Shown: piece by piece, positions 1 to 6,516 of the stretch
Layout: each line of letters opens with the position of its first letter
How positions within the stretch are numbered: position 1 is the stretch's first letter
NCBI GenBank assembly: GCA_964449985.1
Contig: CAYVCG010000057.1
Location: forward strand, 1 to 14,037
Reading direction: 5' to 3'
DNA: 14,037 bases
Source of the DNA: CAYVCG01 sp964449985
GTDB lineage: Bacteria; Bacillota; Clostridia; Lachnospirales; WRAX01
Notes under the pieces: model-generated
What the model was told of the DNA's origin: nothing
The model's database searches: none
The model's input: the letters and a program-made list of their open reading frames with translations, nothing else
Translations under genes and position numbers: made by a program

Positions 1-43
1 AACAAAAACCCCGGGCATATGAAAATGCCACGGGGCGTTTTTA
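1..43. terminator. Bidirectional intrinsic terminator downstream of veg
   Basis: An inverted repeat pairs CCCCGGGCAT (9-18) with ATGCC-A-CGGGG (25-35), giving ten base pairs with one bulged A and a six-base loop. On the minus strand the stem is followed by TTTTTGTT (8-1). On the plus strand it is followed by CGTTTTT (36-42). It can therefore stop minus-strand transcription leaving veg, about 50 bases after its stop codon, and also plus-strand transcription entering from outside the window. Confidence 0.85.
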
Positions 44-84
44 AAAGTCCTACGGGGGTAAAAAGGGAGAGTAATTTTTTAAAA

Positions 85-327
85 TCAATCACAAATAGTT
101 ATTTCCACCGTTTTTGTCAAAACATCCGTATAACTGTACGATACTTTTCTTTTAGGAACCAATCCTTCATAAAGCAATATTGTGAATATGCTGGGGTATA
201 CGCTTTCTATAACCCCTTCAGTGACGATTGGCTTCTGTTTGCCTTTCCCTGATTCAAGCTTGACTTTGCTACCGATATAATTCGTTATATCGGTCTTAAT
301 TTGAGAAACGTCTTTCCTGACAAACAT
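85..327 (-). CDS. veg: Veg family protein
   Basis: This 80-residue protein matches the small Veg protein of Firmicutes (B. subtilis Veg is a little longer, 86 residues). Family hallmarks are visible: an N-terminal DVSQIKTDI segment, a basic KLESGKGKQK stretch, an ESVYPSIF core and the C-terminal VSYSYTDVLTKTVEI block. Veg is a small cytoplasmic protein, possibly DNA- or RNA-associated, that has been linked to biofilm matrix expression; its biochemical function is not settled. A start eight codons upstream (351) is possible, but the ATG at 327 has GGTGGAG five bases before it, so I chose it. The gene is monocistronic: two strong promoters lie upstream and a terminator downstream. In B. subtilis veg is also driven by very strong tandem promoters. 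Confidence 0.93.
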   Translation of the reverse strand: MFVRKDVSQIKTDITNYIGSKVKLESGKGKQKPIVTEGVIESVYPSIFTILLYEGLVPKRKVSYSYTDVLTKTVEITICD

Positions 328-458
328 AACAGCTCCACCTTTCAACAACATTTATTCCTATTTTATATATATAATATTAAAAATAAAAACCGTATTAAGT
401 GTTATGAGAAGTAATAAAAGTATGGTGAAAGCCAATATTATTAAATTACACCAAATTT

Positions 459-487
459 AGTATATCAAAAAAAGCCGCCTCTGTCAA
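459..487 (-). promoter_or_regulatory. Proximal sigma-A promoter of veg
   Basis: Read on the minus strand, a perfect TTGACA (487-482) is followed after exactly 17 bases by TATACT (464-459), which is preceded by TG one base upstream (extended -10). The predicted transcription start near 452 gives a leader of about 125 bases before the veg ATG. The match is close to the ideal vegetative promoter. Confidence 0.85.
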
Positions 488-499
488 ATTAATTTAAAA

Positions 500-529
500 A
501 TTATAACATACAAGATGCTTTTTTGTCAA
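500..529 (-). promoter_or_regulatory. Distal sigma-A promoter of veg
   Basis: A second perfect TTGACA (529-524) is separated by 18 bases from a perfect TATAAT (505-500), again with an extended TG before the -10. It lies 41 bases upstream of the proximal promoter on the same strand, with A/T-rich sequence further upstream that could serve as an UP element. The predicted start is near 493. Confidence 0.82.
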
Positions 530-705
530 CATATAATTAATATATACTTATTGCCAAATAAACCCCTCGTTACATGTGCATTTATGCAGAATAAAAAGAG
601 TTTACTGTACCAAAACATTGTAATACTACACATTAACAGTTTGGCCAAATTTGTTATTTTTTATCCGATAAAATCAAATTTTTACAAAAAATTCATAATT
701 AAATC

Positions 706-734
706 AAAAAGCATTGCTCAAAAACGGCAATGCT
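706..734 (-). terminator. Intrinsic terminator of the PAP2 gene
   Basis: A perfect eight-base-pair stem, AGCATTGC (minus strand 734-727) with GCAATGCT (717-710), encloses a nine-base loop. It is followed on the minus strand by a T tract (710-706). The hairpin begins one base after the stop codon of the PAP2 gene, so it acts right at the 3' end of that transcript. Confidence 0.88.
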
Positions 735-735
735 C

Positions 736-1260
736 TTAAAACGCCAGTATGTAAAAACCGATTACTGCAAAAAACGTACTTAAAACCCAACCAGCCAATA
801 CATCGGAAAAATAATGTATCCCCAAACAAACCCTGCTTATGCCCGTCAGTATAGCAAAAATAAAGAGCACCCCACCTGCATATATATTGACGAAACCTAT
901 GGCATACGCAATAATCATAGACGCAGTGGAATGGTTGCTTGGAAATGAATAGCTTTTTTTTCGCTTTATATCATAATCCAAAATATATCCGTATCGGGCA
1001 TACGGCCTTTGCTTTTTCACTATATGCCGCAAGCCATAGCTTGTTAGCATACATACAAGCGGCACAAACAAATACAAACCGACTTTATTTGATCTGTAGT
1101 ATAATAAATAAGCAGCTATAACAGCGTAAAAACACTGATAAAAGACAGGAGCCATTTTATAAATAAAAAAACATATTTTTTTAACAGCTGAGTGCTTATG
1201 AGCAAACGCCATAAACCCAAGCAACCGCCACTTCTCTCCTTCGCCACTTCTGTTAATCAT
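736..1260 (-). CDS. PAP2-family membrane phosphatase (BcrC/YodM-like)
   Basis: This 174-residue integral membrane protein has the phosphatidic acid phosphatase type 2 signature. Motif 1 is R78-x6-R85-P86, where the usual first residue is lysine; motif 2 is PSNH (107-110); motif 3 is S142-R143-x5-H149-x3-D153. H110 and H149 would be the catalytic histidines. Hydrophobic segments lie at about 38-55, 62-76, 112-125, 128-141 and 155-173. Family members remove phosphate from lipid (pyro)phosphates such as undecaprenyl pyrophosphate or phosphatidylglycerophosphate at the outer membrane face; which substrate applies here cannot be told. The ATG at 1260 has GGGAGGAG about nine bases upstream. The gene looks monocistronic, with a possible promoter just upstream and its own terminator. 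Confidence 0.88.
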   Translation of the reverse strand: MINRSGEGEKWRLLGFMAFAHKHSAVKKICFFIYKMAPVFYQCFYAVIAAYLLYYRSNKVGLYLFVPLVCMLTSYGLRHIVKKQRPYARYGYILDYDIKRKKSYSFPSNHSTASMIIAYAIGFVNIYAGGVLFIFAILTGISRVCLGIHYFSDVLAGWVLSTFFAVIGFYILAF

Positions 1261-1304
1261 AATTCATCTCTCCTCCCCCCGTATAAAATAAACATCTTTA
1301 TATT

Positions 1305-1334
1305 ATTATAGACATGGGGGATTTAAAAAAGCAA
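1305..1334 (-). promoter_or_regulatory. Possible promoter of the PAP2 gene
   Basis: A perfect TATAAT reads on the minus strand at 1310-1305, about 45 bases before the ATG. The element 18 bases upstream is only TTGCTT (1334-1329), a weak -35 match. Its position fits, but the evidence is mainly the -10. Confidence 0.4.
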
Positions 1335-1374
1335 GGACTTGTTTTTATTAGTTATACCTGTTGTATTGGTCACC

Positions 1375-1474
1375 NNNNNNNNNNNNNNNNNNNNNNNNNN
1401 NNNNNNNNNNNNNNNNNNNNNNNNNNNNNNNNNNNNNNNNNNNNNNNNNNNNNNNNNNNNNNNNNNNNNNNNNN
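1375..1474. other. Scaffold gap (100 N)
   Basis: This is exactly 100 undetermined bases, a common placeholder for an assembly gap of unknown size. The true distance between the flanks is therefore not known. Confidence 0.97.
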
Positions 1475-1482
1475 TTTACCAT
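1475..1482 (-). CDS. First codons of an unidentified gene lost in gap 1
   Basis: On the minus strand GGAGGG is followed after seven bases by ATG (1482-1480), then GTA and AA at the gap edge. Such a good ribosome binding site directly before an ATG suggests that a gene begins here and continues into the gap. On the other side of the gap (1374-1323) one minus-strand frame stays open for 16 codons, ending ...NKSLLF then TAA, and another stops after eight codons; either could be its C-terminus. No product can be assigned from two codons. Confidence 0.4.
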
Positions 1483-1613
1483 ATAAATTCCCTCCATCCT
1501 TATGGTTATTATGCTCATAATTCAATAATAAATTCACCAATCAAATATTATGTATCATTACTTCAATCTTATATACGGCAAGCCCAATAAAAAGGTATGA
1601 GGAATGAATCAGT

Positions 1614-2351
1614 TTAATAAACAAGATTCATAAGCCGTTTTTCAGAAAAACTATAGTATTTTACACCAGCCACAATAATGTGATCAACAACTGTGACATT
1701 TATGGGATGGAGAGCTTCCATAATCTTTCTCGTTGCATCTATATCATTTTTTGACGGAGCAAGTGTCGAGCCTGGATGATTATGTACAAGAATAATGCTG
1801 GCTGCGTTATATTTTAACGCCATCTCCACAATCTGCCGTGGATAAACCTGTGTCTCATCTATAGTCCCACGGCTTACTAAAGCCGGAAATATAAGCCTGC
1901 TTTGATTATCCAAGCACAGCATATAAAAGCACTCATTAGTTTCCCCAATAAATAAAGAAATCGCATATTCACCGGCTTTTTTTGAGGAATCCAGCTCTGG
2001 TCTCTTGCTCCATTTTGATGCGGCATACCGTTTATAAATAGCCGGAATCATTGAAATCAAAACGCCAGTACTTAGACTGACTTTACATCTGCGGGAAATT
2101 TCCTGCGGGCTTGAATCAAAGAGGTTATATAACGTGCCAAATTCTTTTATCATCCTATGTGCCAGCTCATTTGTATCCCTCATTGGAATTGCAAAAAACA
2201 GCAATAGCTCCAGTACCTCGTGATCAGCAAAGGGTTCAAGACCGTTATGCATATATTTCTCTCTAAGCCTTTGTCTGTGGCCGGAATGAACACTTTTGCT
2301 CTTTATATTCTCATATTCAATTTCATTGGATTTTGCAGTAGAATCCTCCAT
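1614..2351 (-). CDS. radC: RadC family JAB/MPN-domain protein
   Basis: This 245-residue protein has the full RadC architecture. An N-terminal helix-hairpin-helix-like region (about 20-110) includes ADHEVLELLLFFAI. A C-terminal JAB1/MPN metalloprotease-like domain (about 122-245) carries H190-N-H192-P, ten residues, then D203, and a later DHIIVAG segment. The family was named for DNA repair, but the biochemical role is uncertain. The GTG at 2360 directly abuts the upstream TAG stop. I prefer the ATG at 2351 because AGGTGAG lies about four bases before it, overlapping the upstream stop, which also implies translational coupling. Compared with the usual HNHPSG, the loop here reads HNHPGST. It is the last intact gene of the long minus-strand series. 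Confidence 0.92.
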   Translation of the reverse strand: MEDSTAKSNEIEYENIKSKSVHSGHRQRLREKYMHNGLEPFADHEVLELLLFFAIPMRDTNELAHRMIKEFGTLYNLFDSSPQEISRRCKVSLSTGVLISMIPAIYKRYAASKWSKRPELDSSKKAGEYAISLFIGETNECFYMLCLDNQSRLIFPALVSRGTIDETQVYPRQIVEMALKYNAASIILVHNHPGSTLAPSKNDIDATRKIMEALHPINVTVVDHIIVAGVKYYSFSEKRLMNLVY

Positions 2352-2360
2352 TTGTCTCAC

Positions 2361-2846
2361 CTATAAGCTGTATTTGTCAAAAACACATGTCAATTGCTTA
2401 AGCCGTCCGGAATATACTATATTCAACAGCTCGTCCAAAGTGGCAAGAGATTTCTTTGCCTGTTGGATTGTTATAAGCCTTTTATCCATCGCGTGAGCAA
2501 TCTCCCCAATGTCTAAAACTTTAACAAAGCCATCTTCATAAATAACAACATCCGCCAGCAAATCATTAAAAACATATGCGTTTTCTTCTTCATTACGCAA
2601 AGTTTCTATAATATCACAATAATAATATAACAATTTTCCGGATACAGTATAGAACTTGCTGATTTTTATGCCCTTATTGAGATAATAACACGAACATCCA
2701 TGGTCAAAATCACGTCTGGGCCGCAAAGCTTTCCATTTTGTTACAATAATACTGTCATCAATATAAATGACTTCATCATCTTTTAAAAGAATCTTTTCAT
2801 TTGGTATAAATCTTCTCCTATAAATCTTAGCGTTCTCGTTTATCAT
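2361..2846 (-). CDS. DUF402 domain protein
   Basis: This 161-residue protein has a recognisable DUF402 core in its C-terminal half: a YYYCDI segment (74-79), then ADVVIYEDGFVKVLD (98-112) and a downstream E115 followed by helices ending near DELLNIVYSG. The conserved acids D78, D99, D105, D112 and E115 fit the metal-binding pattern of the family. Characterised relatives include the nucleoside tri-/diphosphatase NtdP and FomD-like hydrolases, so a phosphate-ester or nucleotide hydrolase is likely, but the substrate is unknown. The frame is open up to 2954, inside the upstream gene. I chose the ATG at 2846 because GGAGA lies nine to ten bases before it. It sits between the polyphosphate kinase and radC, 28 bases after the former. 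Confidence 0.78.
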   Translation of the reverse strand: MINENAKIYRRRFIPNEKILLKDDEVIYIDDSIIVTKWKALRPRRDFDHGCSCYYLNKGIKISKFYTVSGKLLYYYCDIIETLRNEEENAYVFNDLLADVVIYEDGFVKVLDIGEIAHAMDKRLITIQQAKKSLATLDELLNIVYSGRLKQLTCVFDKYSL

Positions 2847-2874
2847 AATGTATATTCTCCGTTGTGTTATGTCT

Positions 2875-4359
2875 TTATTCCAGAAGTTTCTCAAGCGTCT
2901 CAACAACATATTTGATAGTTTTAATACGCGCATATTTCTTGTCATTAGATTCAACTATAAGCCATGGCGCATGTTCAGTCGTCGTTCTGAAAAGCATTTC
3001 ATCAATAGCTTTTTCATATTCGTCCCATTTTTCGCGGTTTCGCCAATCCTCTTCAGTTATTTTATATTGCTTAAGCGGATTATCCTCCCGCATTTTAAAG
3101 CGCCTGAGCTGCTCCTCTTTGTCGATATGCAGCCAAAATTTGAAGATTATAACGCCGTGGTTGCTAAGGTGTTTTTCCATATCATTTATTTCTTTATACG
3201 CCCTTTGCCATTCCTCCTGAGAGCAAAACCCCTCTATTCTTTCAACCATCACCCTGCCATACCAAGACCTGTCAAATATCCCAAAGTGGCCATCTTTCGG
3301 CATTTTATTCCAAAAACGCCATAGATAATGATGGTTAAGCTCGTCCGATGTTGGAGCAGAAATCGGAACCACCTCATATCCCCTCGGGTCAAGTTCCTGA
3401 GTCATACGTTTAATGTTGCCTCCCTTGCCAGAAGCATCCCAGCCCTCATATACCATAACGACGGAACGTCGCTTGGAATAAAGCTTAAATCCCAGCTGAG
3501 ACATTTTGCTTTGATAAAATGCAAGCTTATCGTTATAATCATCCTTTGAAATAGTTTTGCTCAGATCAATTGAGCTCAGTATAGAAACCTCCGGCGGCGT
3601 AACAGGCGCCAAGCGTTCCTGCTGTTCAACGGTTTGAACGCCTTGAATTCTGTTTATTTCTTCCTCTATCTTGTTTATAATAACTTTATATATTTTAAGC
3701 GTAGCGTAATTTTTATTGTTTGCTTCGATGACGGACCAGTTGCTTACGCCCGTATTGCTTTGAATAATCATGTTTTCAAAATATTTTAGATATGCATCAT
3801 ATTCTTTGTTTTGCAATAAATCCTCTTCATTAACGCGCCACCGTGTCTCGGGGCTTTTTTTTAGCTCGTCAAAACGTTTTTTCTGCTCATCTCTGCTTAT
3901 ATGCAAAAACAACTTAATTATCAGCGTCCCCGATGACGTAAGCTGCTCCTCAAACGCATTTACATCATAAAAAAACTCCGATTGTTCCTTTTGAGTAAGC
4001 TTCCATCTTTTTTGGCTTTCCGGCAATGCAATCCTATGCCAGCTTCTGTCAAAAATAGATATACGTCCCTTAGAGGGCAGCTTTATAAAATAGCGCCACA
4101 AAACGGGGCGCATAACAGCGTCTTCGCTTAGCTTGCCCATCGTATAAACGTTAAAATATCTTGGATCCAGCGGGTTTAAAACTTTGCTGATATATGTTCC
4201 CTTTCCGGCTGCGCTCCAGCCTTCAAAAACAATAAGTACAGGTATTTTTAATTCCTTAATTTTCTGCTGCAAATAATTCAGGCGCTTTTCGAGTTCAGAG
4301 ATTTCTTTTTTATATTGTTTTTTATCAACGGTAAACGATAAATCTATTTTTTCCAACAT
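2875..4359 (-). CDS. pap: Two-domain polyphosphate:AMP phosphotransferase (class II PPK2)
   Basis: This 494-residue cytoplasmic enzyme is made of two tandem PPK2 kinase domains, about 15-235 and 268-492. The C-terminal domain has an intact Walker A (EGWDASGKGG, 305-314) and Walker B (IFDRSWYGR, 361-369), plus a lid-like segment EEQLRRFKMRE (415-425). The N-terminal copy reads EGWSAAGKGT (46-55) and IFDRSWHRI (102-110), so the acidic residue after GW is serine. In class II PPK2 enzymes the C-terminal domain is the active one, transferring phosphate from polyphosphate to AMP to make ADP. The start was moved from 4398 to the ATG at 4359, which has AAGGAAGGGG eight bases upstream. It begins 44 bases after recO, so it is probably cotranscribed. 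Confidence 0.92.
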   Translation of the reverse strand: MLEKIDLSFTVDKKQYKKEISELEKRLNYLQQKIKELKIPVLIVFEGWSAAGKGTYISKVLNPLDPRYFNVYTMGKLSEDAVMRPVLWRYFIKLPSKGRISIFDRSWHRIALPESQKRWKLTQKEQSEFFYDVNAFEEQLTSSGTLIIKLFLHISRDEQKKRFDELKKSPETRWRVNEEDLLQNKEYDAYLKYFENMIIQSNTGVSNWSVIEANNKNYATLKIYKVIINKIEEEINRIQGVQTVEQQERLAPVTPPEVSILSSIDLSKTISKDDYNDKLAFYQSKMSQLGFKLYSKRRSVVMVYEGWDASGKGGNIKRMTQELDPRGYEVVPISAPTSDELNHHYLWRFWNKMPKDGHFGIFDRSWYGRVMVERIEGFCSQEEWQRAYKEINDMEKHLSNHGVIIFKFWLHIDKEEQLRRFKMREDNPLKQYKITEEDWRNREKWDEYEKAIDEMLFRTTTEHAPWLIVESNDKKYARIKTIKYVVETLEKLLE

Positions 4360-4403
4360 AACAAAGGCCCCTTCCTTATTTAGACAATACCTGCACAAGC
4401 AGT

Positions 4404-5141
4404 CTATAATAAACCTCCGCTTTTAAGCTGATTGCTGAAATTAGATTCGGTAAGAAACCGGCAAGCCGAAACCAGATCGTCTAAGTACGATTCGTTAACA
4501 TTAAATTTGAACAATTCATTTGATTCCAGATCTATGCCTAAAATGTGCTTCATGATCGATATAATAGCTGTGTTAGTTTTTATGATATGTACTTGGTTGC
4601 CAGAGCATTTAGAGCAGACCAACCCTTGATGAGCCAAATTACCATTTTCGACAAAATTCCCCCTTTCTCTGCAAATAATACATTCGCCAAGTTCAGGTGA
4701 ATATCCTTCTATCTGAATAAATTTTAATTGAAAAATACATGAAACAAAGTGAGAATTTATAGCATTACCAGACAACGCCTGCAAAGATTTTAGCAATAAA
4801 TACAATATATCCCGCATAGGCACAGACGGTAAAACCGCATTATTGACAAGCTCTAAAAAAAGATTTGCATAACAAAACTTATTGTAGTCACCCGTTATCG
4901 AATAAAAATTTTTAATTACATCAGCTTGTGCAAGAGAAAGAAAGCCGTTGCCCTCAAATATCACAAACTCGCTGTAGCAAAAAAGCTGAGTAGACGCAAA
5001 AAATTTGCTCTTTGGCCTTCTTGCGCCCTTGACAAAAACGCTCACCTTGCCCCTTTCTTTTAAAAGCAAGGTGAGCGTTTTGTTATAATCGGCGTTATAA
5101 TATTCTTTTATAACAATACCTCTATCCTTAAATGTTGCCAT
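4404..5141 (-). CDS. recO: DNA repair protein RecO
   Basis: This 245-residue protein has the RecO layout. An N-terminal OB fold (about 1-80; GIVIKEYYNADYNKTLTLL then GKVSVFVKGARRPKS) precedes a helical region and a zinc-finger-like site with C154-x2-C157 and C176-x2-C179. RecO anneals single-stranded DNA and with RecR loads RecA in the RecFOR recombination pathway. The ATG at 5141 has GAGGAA seven bases upstream and overlaps the yqzL reading frame by 14 bases, pointing to translational coupling. Position next to yqzL and era is conserved in Firmicutes. Confidence 0.95.
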   Translation of the reverse strand: MATFKDRGIVIKEYYNADYNKTLTLLLKERGKVSVFVKGARRPKSKFFASTQLFCYSEFVIFEGNGFLSLAQADVIKNFYSITGDYNKFCYANLFLELVNNAVLPSVPMRDILYLLLKSLQALSGNAINSHFVSCIFQLKFIQIEGYSPELGECIICRERGNFVENGNLAHQGLVCSKCSGNQVHIIKTNTAIISIMKHILGIDLESNELFKFNVNESYLDDLVSACRFLTESNFSNQLKSGGLL

Positions 5142-5322
5142 AAAACTGTTCCTCTGTTTTTTCGGGTAAGCTATATAACCCGGTTAAATCTGTTTTATTT
5201 CCGGTGTCAAGACCGGCTTGTTTCATTTCATCGTCGTAAGGGACGAGCCCGTTTCTATAGGCCATATATGCGTCTATATTGCCGGTTTTTTCAAATATAC
5301 CCCAAAACACTTTGTCAAGCAT
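5128..5322 (-). CDS. yqzL: YqzL-like small protein
   Basis: This 64-residue protein of unknown function has an N-terminal motif, FWGIFEKTGNIDAYMAYR, that matches the YqzL family, which sits between era and recO in many Firmicutes. Bacillus YqzL is shorter (under 50 residues); here a C-terminal tail of about 30 residues (PYDDEMKQAGLDTGNK onward) is added. The ATG at 5322 has AAGGGGG six bases before it; the upstream TTG-type start at 5346 has no such site. The stop lies inside recO. Confidence 0.85.
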   Translation of the reverse strand: MLDKVFWGIFEKTGNIDAYMAYRNGLVPYDDEMKQAGLDTGNKTDLTGLYSLPEKTEEQFYGNI

Positions 5323-5570
5323 AAATTGCCCCCTTAATATTAGCAACAGCTATATTTTTAGTTTTTTATATGCAGCTAATTGGATATGTGTTCTACTTTT
5401 TTGAACAACCTGCAAAAAATATACAGGCATAATGTTACATATAAATATTCAAGCGCTTAAATGTTGACCTAATATTAGATTTTCCCACGTATATGTTTAT
5501 ATACTGTTGAAAATTTGGCAAAAAAATGTTTTAAGGCATATGGGGTTTTAGAACCGGCGAGTATAAGGCA
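5323..5570. other. Noncoding spacer between era and yqzL
   Basis: This is the only large break in the minus-strand series, 248 bases. I see no ORF with a ribosome binding site, no convincing sigma-A promoter, and no hairpin plus T tract after era, although a run of seven T on the minus strand lies at 5526-5520. Visible structure includes an inverted repeat TGTTC-N9-GAACA (5389-5407), a perfect palindrome AAGCGCTT (5452-5459), and a CTAATATTAG palindrome (5469-5478). A weak promoter or a small RNA is possible but unsupported. Confidence 0.6.
5389..5407. repeat. Inverted repeat upstream of yqzL
   Basis: TGTTC (5389-5393) and GAACA (5403-5407) form a perfect five-base inverted repeat around nine bases, about 65-85 bases before the yqzL start. 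The half-site spacing does not fit the Bacillus LexA box (GAAC-N4-GTTC). It could be an operator or chance. Confidence 0.35.
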
Positions 5571-6470
5571 TTATTTAGAGTTTAATCCAAAGTTTCTAAT
5601 CAGAAAATCATTGTCACGCCAATCCTTTTTTACTTTGACCCATAGCTGGAGATTGACAGGCGAACCCAATATCATTTCTATATCCGCCCTAGACCTAGAG
5701 CCGATATTTTTAAGCATAAGGCCGCCTTTCCCTATTATAATGCCTTTGTGGGAATCCCTTTCACAGTATATTGTAGCTTCTATATCAACAAGGTTTTTAT
5801 CCTGTCTCTTTTTCATACTTGTTATTTCGACTGCAACACCGTGAGGCACTTCCTCATCCAAAAGGTATAAAGCTTTTTCTCGTATTAATTCCGCAGCAAT
5901 TTGCCTCTCCGGCTGATCCGTCACCATATCCGCTGGGAAATACTTCGGCCCTTGTGGCAGACAAAGCTTTATCTCATTCAAAAGAGAATCTATATTTTCT
6001 CCGTTTAGTGCAGAAATCGGAACAATTGCCTTAAAGTCATACAAACGGCTATATTCGTCTATAATTGCGAGAATAGCCGCCTTTCCGACAGTGTCTATCT
6101 TATTTATAACGAGAAATACAGGAGAGCGACTTTTTTTGAGCTTTTCAATAATTTCTTTATCGCTATCTGAAATTTTCTCCACCGGATTAACAAGAAGCAG
6201 TATCGCATCCACATCCTTTGTTGAGTTTTCGGCGGCATTGTTCATTACAGAGCCTAATTTTGATTTTGGTTTATGAATGCCGGGTGTATCAATAAAAATA
6301 ATTTGATAATCATTATTTGTTAAAATAGCTTGAATTTTATTTCTAGTCGTCTGTGGTTTGTTAGAAATTATAGCAATCTTCTCTCCAACAAATCTGTTTA
6401 AAAGCGTTGATTTTCCAACGTTTGGCCTACCAATTATACTAACAAATCCTGAATAAAATATATCCTTCAA
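5571..6470 (-). CDS. era: GTPase Era
   Basis: This 299-residue GTPase assembles the small ribosomal subunit by binding the 3' end of 16S rRNA. GTP-binding motifs are complete: G1 GRPNVGKS (14-21), the TTR switch (41-43), G3 DTPG (61-64), G4 NKID (123-126) and G5 SAL (153-155). The C-terminal KH domain (about 205-285) carries GKGG (247-250) and the family motif LQLWVKVKKDWR (275-286). Length is typical. The start is TTG at 6470: AGGAG lies eight bases upstream, and the nearby ATG within that stretch is in another frame and hits a stop after three codons. It follows the DUF3048 gene by 46 bases. Confidence 0.97.
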   Translation of the reverse strand: MKDIFYSGFVSIIGRPNVGKSTLLNRFVGEKIAIISNKPQTTRNKIQAILTNNDYQIIFIDTPGIHKPKSKLGSVMNNAAENSTKDVDAILLLVNPVEKISDSDKEIIEKLKKSRSPVFLVINKIDTVGKAAILAIIDEYSRLYDFKAIVPISALNGENIDSLLNEIKLCLPQGPKYFPADMVTDQPERQIAAELIREKALYLLDEEVPHGVAVEITSMKKRQDKNLVDIEATIYCERDSHKGIIIGKGGLMLKNIGSRSRADIEMILGSPVNLQLWVKVKKDWRDNDFLIRNFGLNSK

Positions 6471-6516
6471 AAATACATCTCCTAACTTGGTGTCAAAACC
6501 TTTTTATGTAGGTCAG

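Larger units (their letters stand above)
352..735. other. Intergenic region between veg and the PAP2 gene
   Basis: This very A/T-rich stretch of about 380 bases holds the veg leader (about 328-452), two tandem veg promoters (459-529), and at its right end the terminator of the PAP2 gene (706-734). The part between about 530 and 700 has no ORF I believe in: a 74-codon plus-strand reading at 515-739 lacks a ribosome binding site and runs through the terminator hairpin. Confidence 0.8.
1261..1613. other. Intergenic region containing scaffold gap 1
   Basis: This region lies between the radC stop and the PAP2 gene. It contains the PAP2 ribosome binding site and possible promoter (1261-1334), the N run (1375-1474), and a probable gene start on the minus strand at 1482. 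No hairpin followed by a T tract is visible just after radC (1475-1613), so transcription may continue into the lost gene. Confidence 0.7.

Noticed and set aside
515..739. 74-codon plus-strand reading frame in the veg-PAP2 intergenic region
   Set aside because: It has no ribosome binding site, a composition driven by A/T richness, and it overlaps the PAP2 terminator and stop codon on the other strand.
1339..1374. Hydrophobic plus-strand frame (FLLVIPVVLVT) running into gap 1, signal-peptide-like
   Set aside because: It would need a TTG start with poor spacing to its purine stretch, and the minus-strand start at 1482 explains the region better; it cannot be judged without the missing bases.
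2848..3324. 158-codon plus-strand frame opposite the polyphosphate kinase
   Set aside because: It lies wholly antisense to a well-supported gene, matches no family I know, and has no ribosome binding site; it is a shadow frame.
5389..5407. Possible LexA (SOS) box before recO-yqzL
   Set aside because: The half-sites are in the order TGTTC...GAACA with nine bases between them, not GAAC-N4-GTTC, so it does not fit the Bacillus-type SOS operator.
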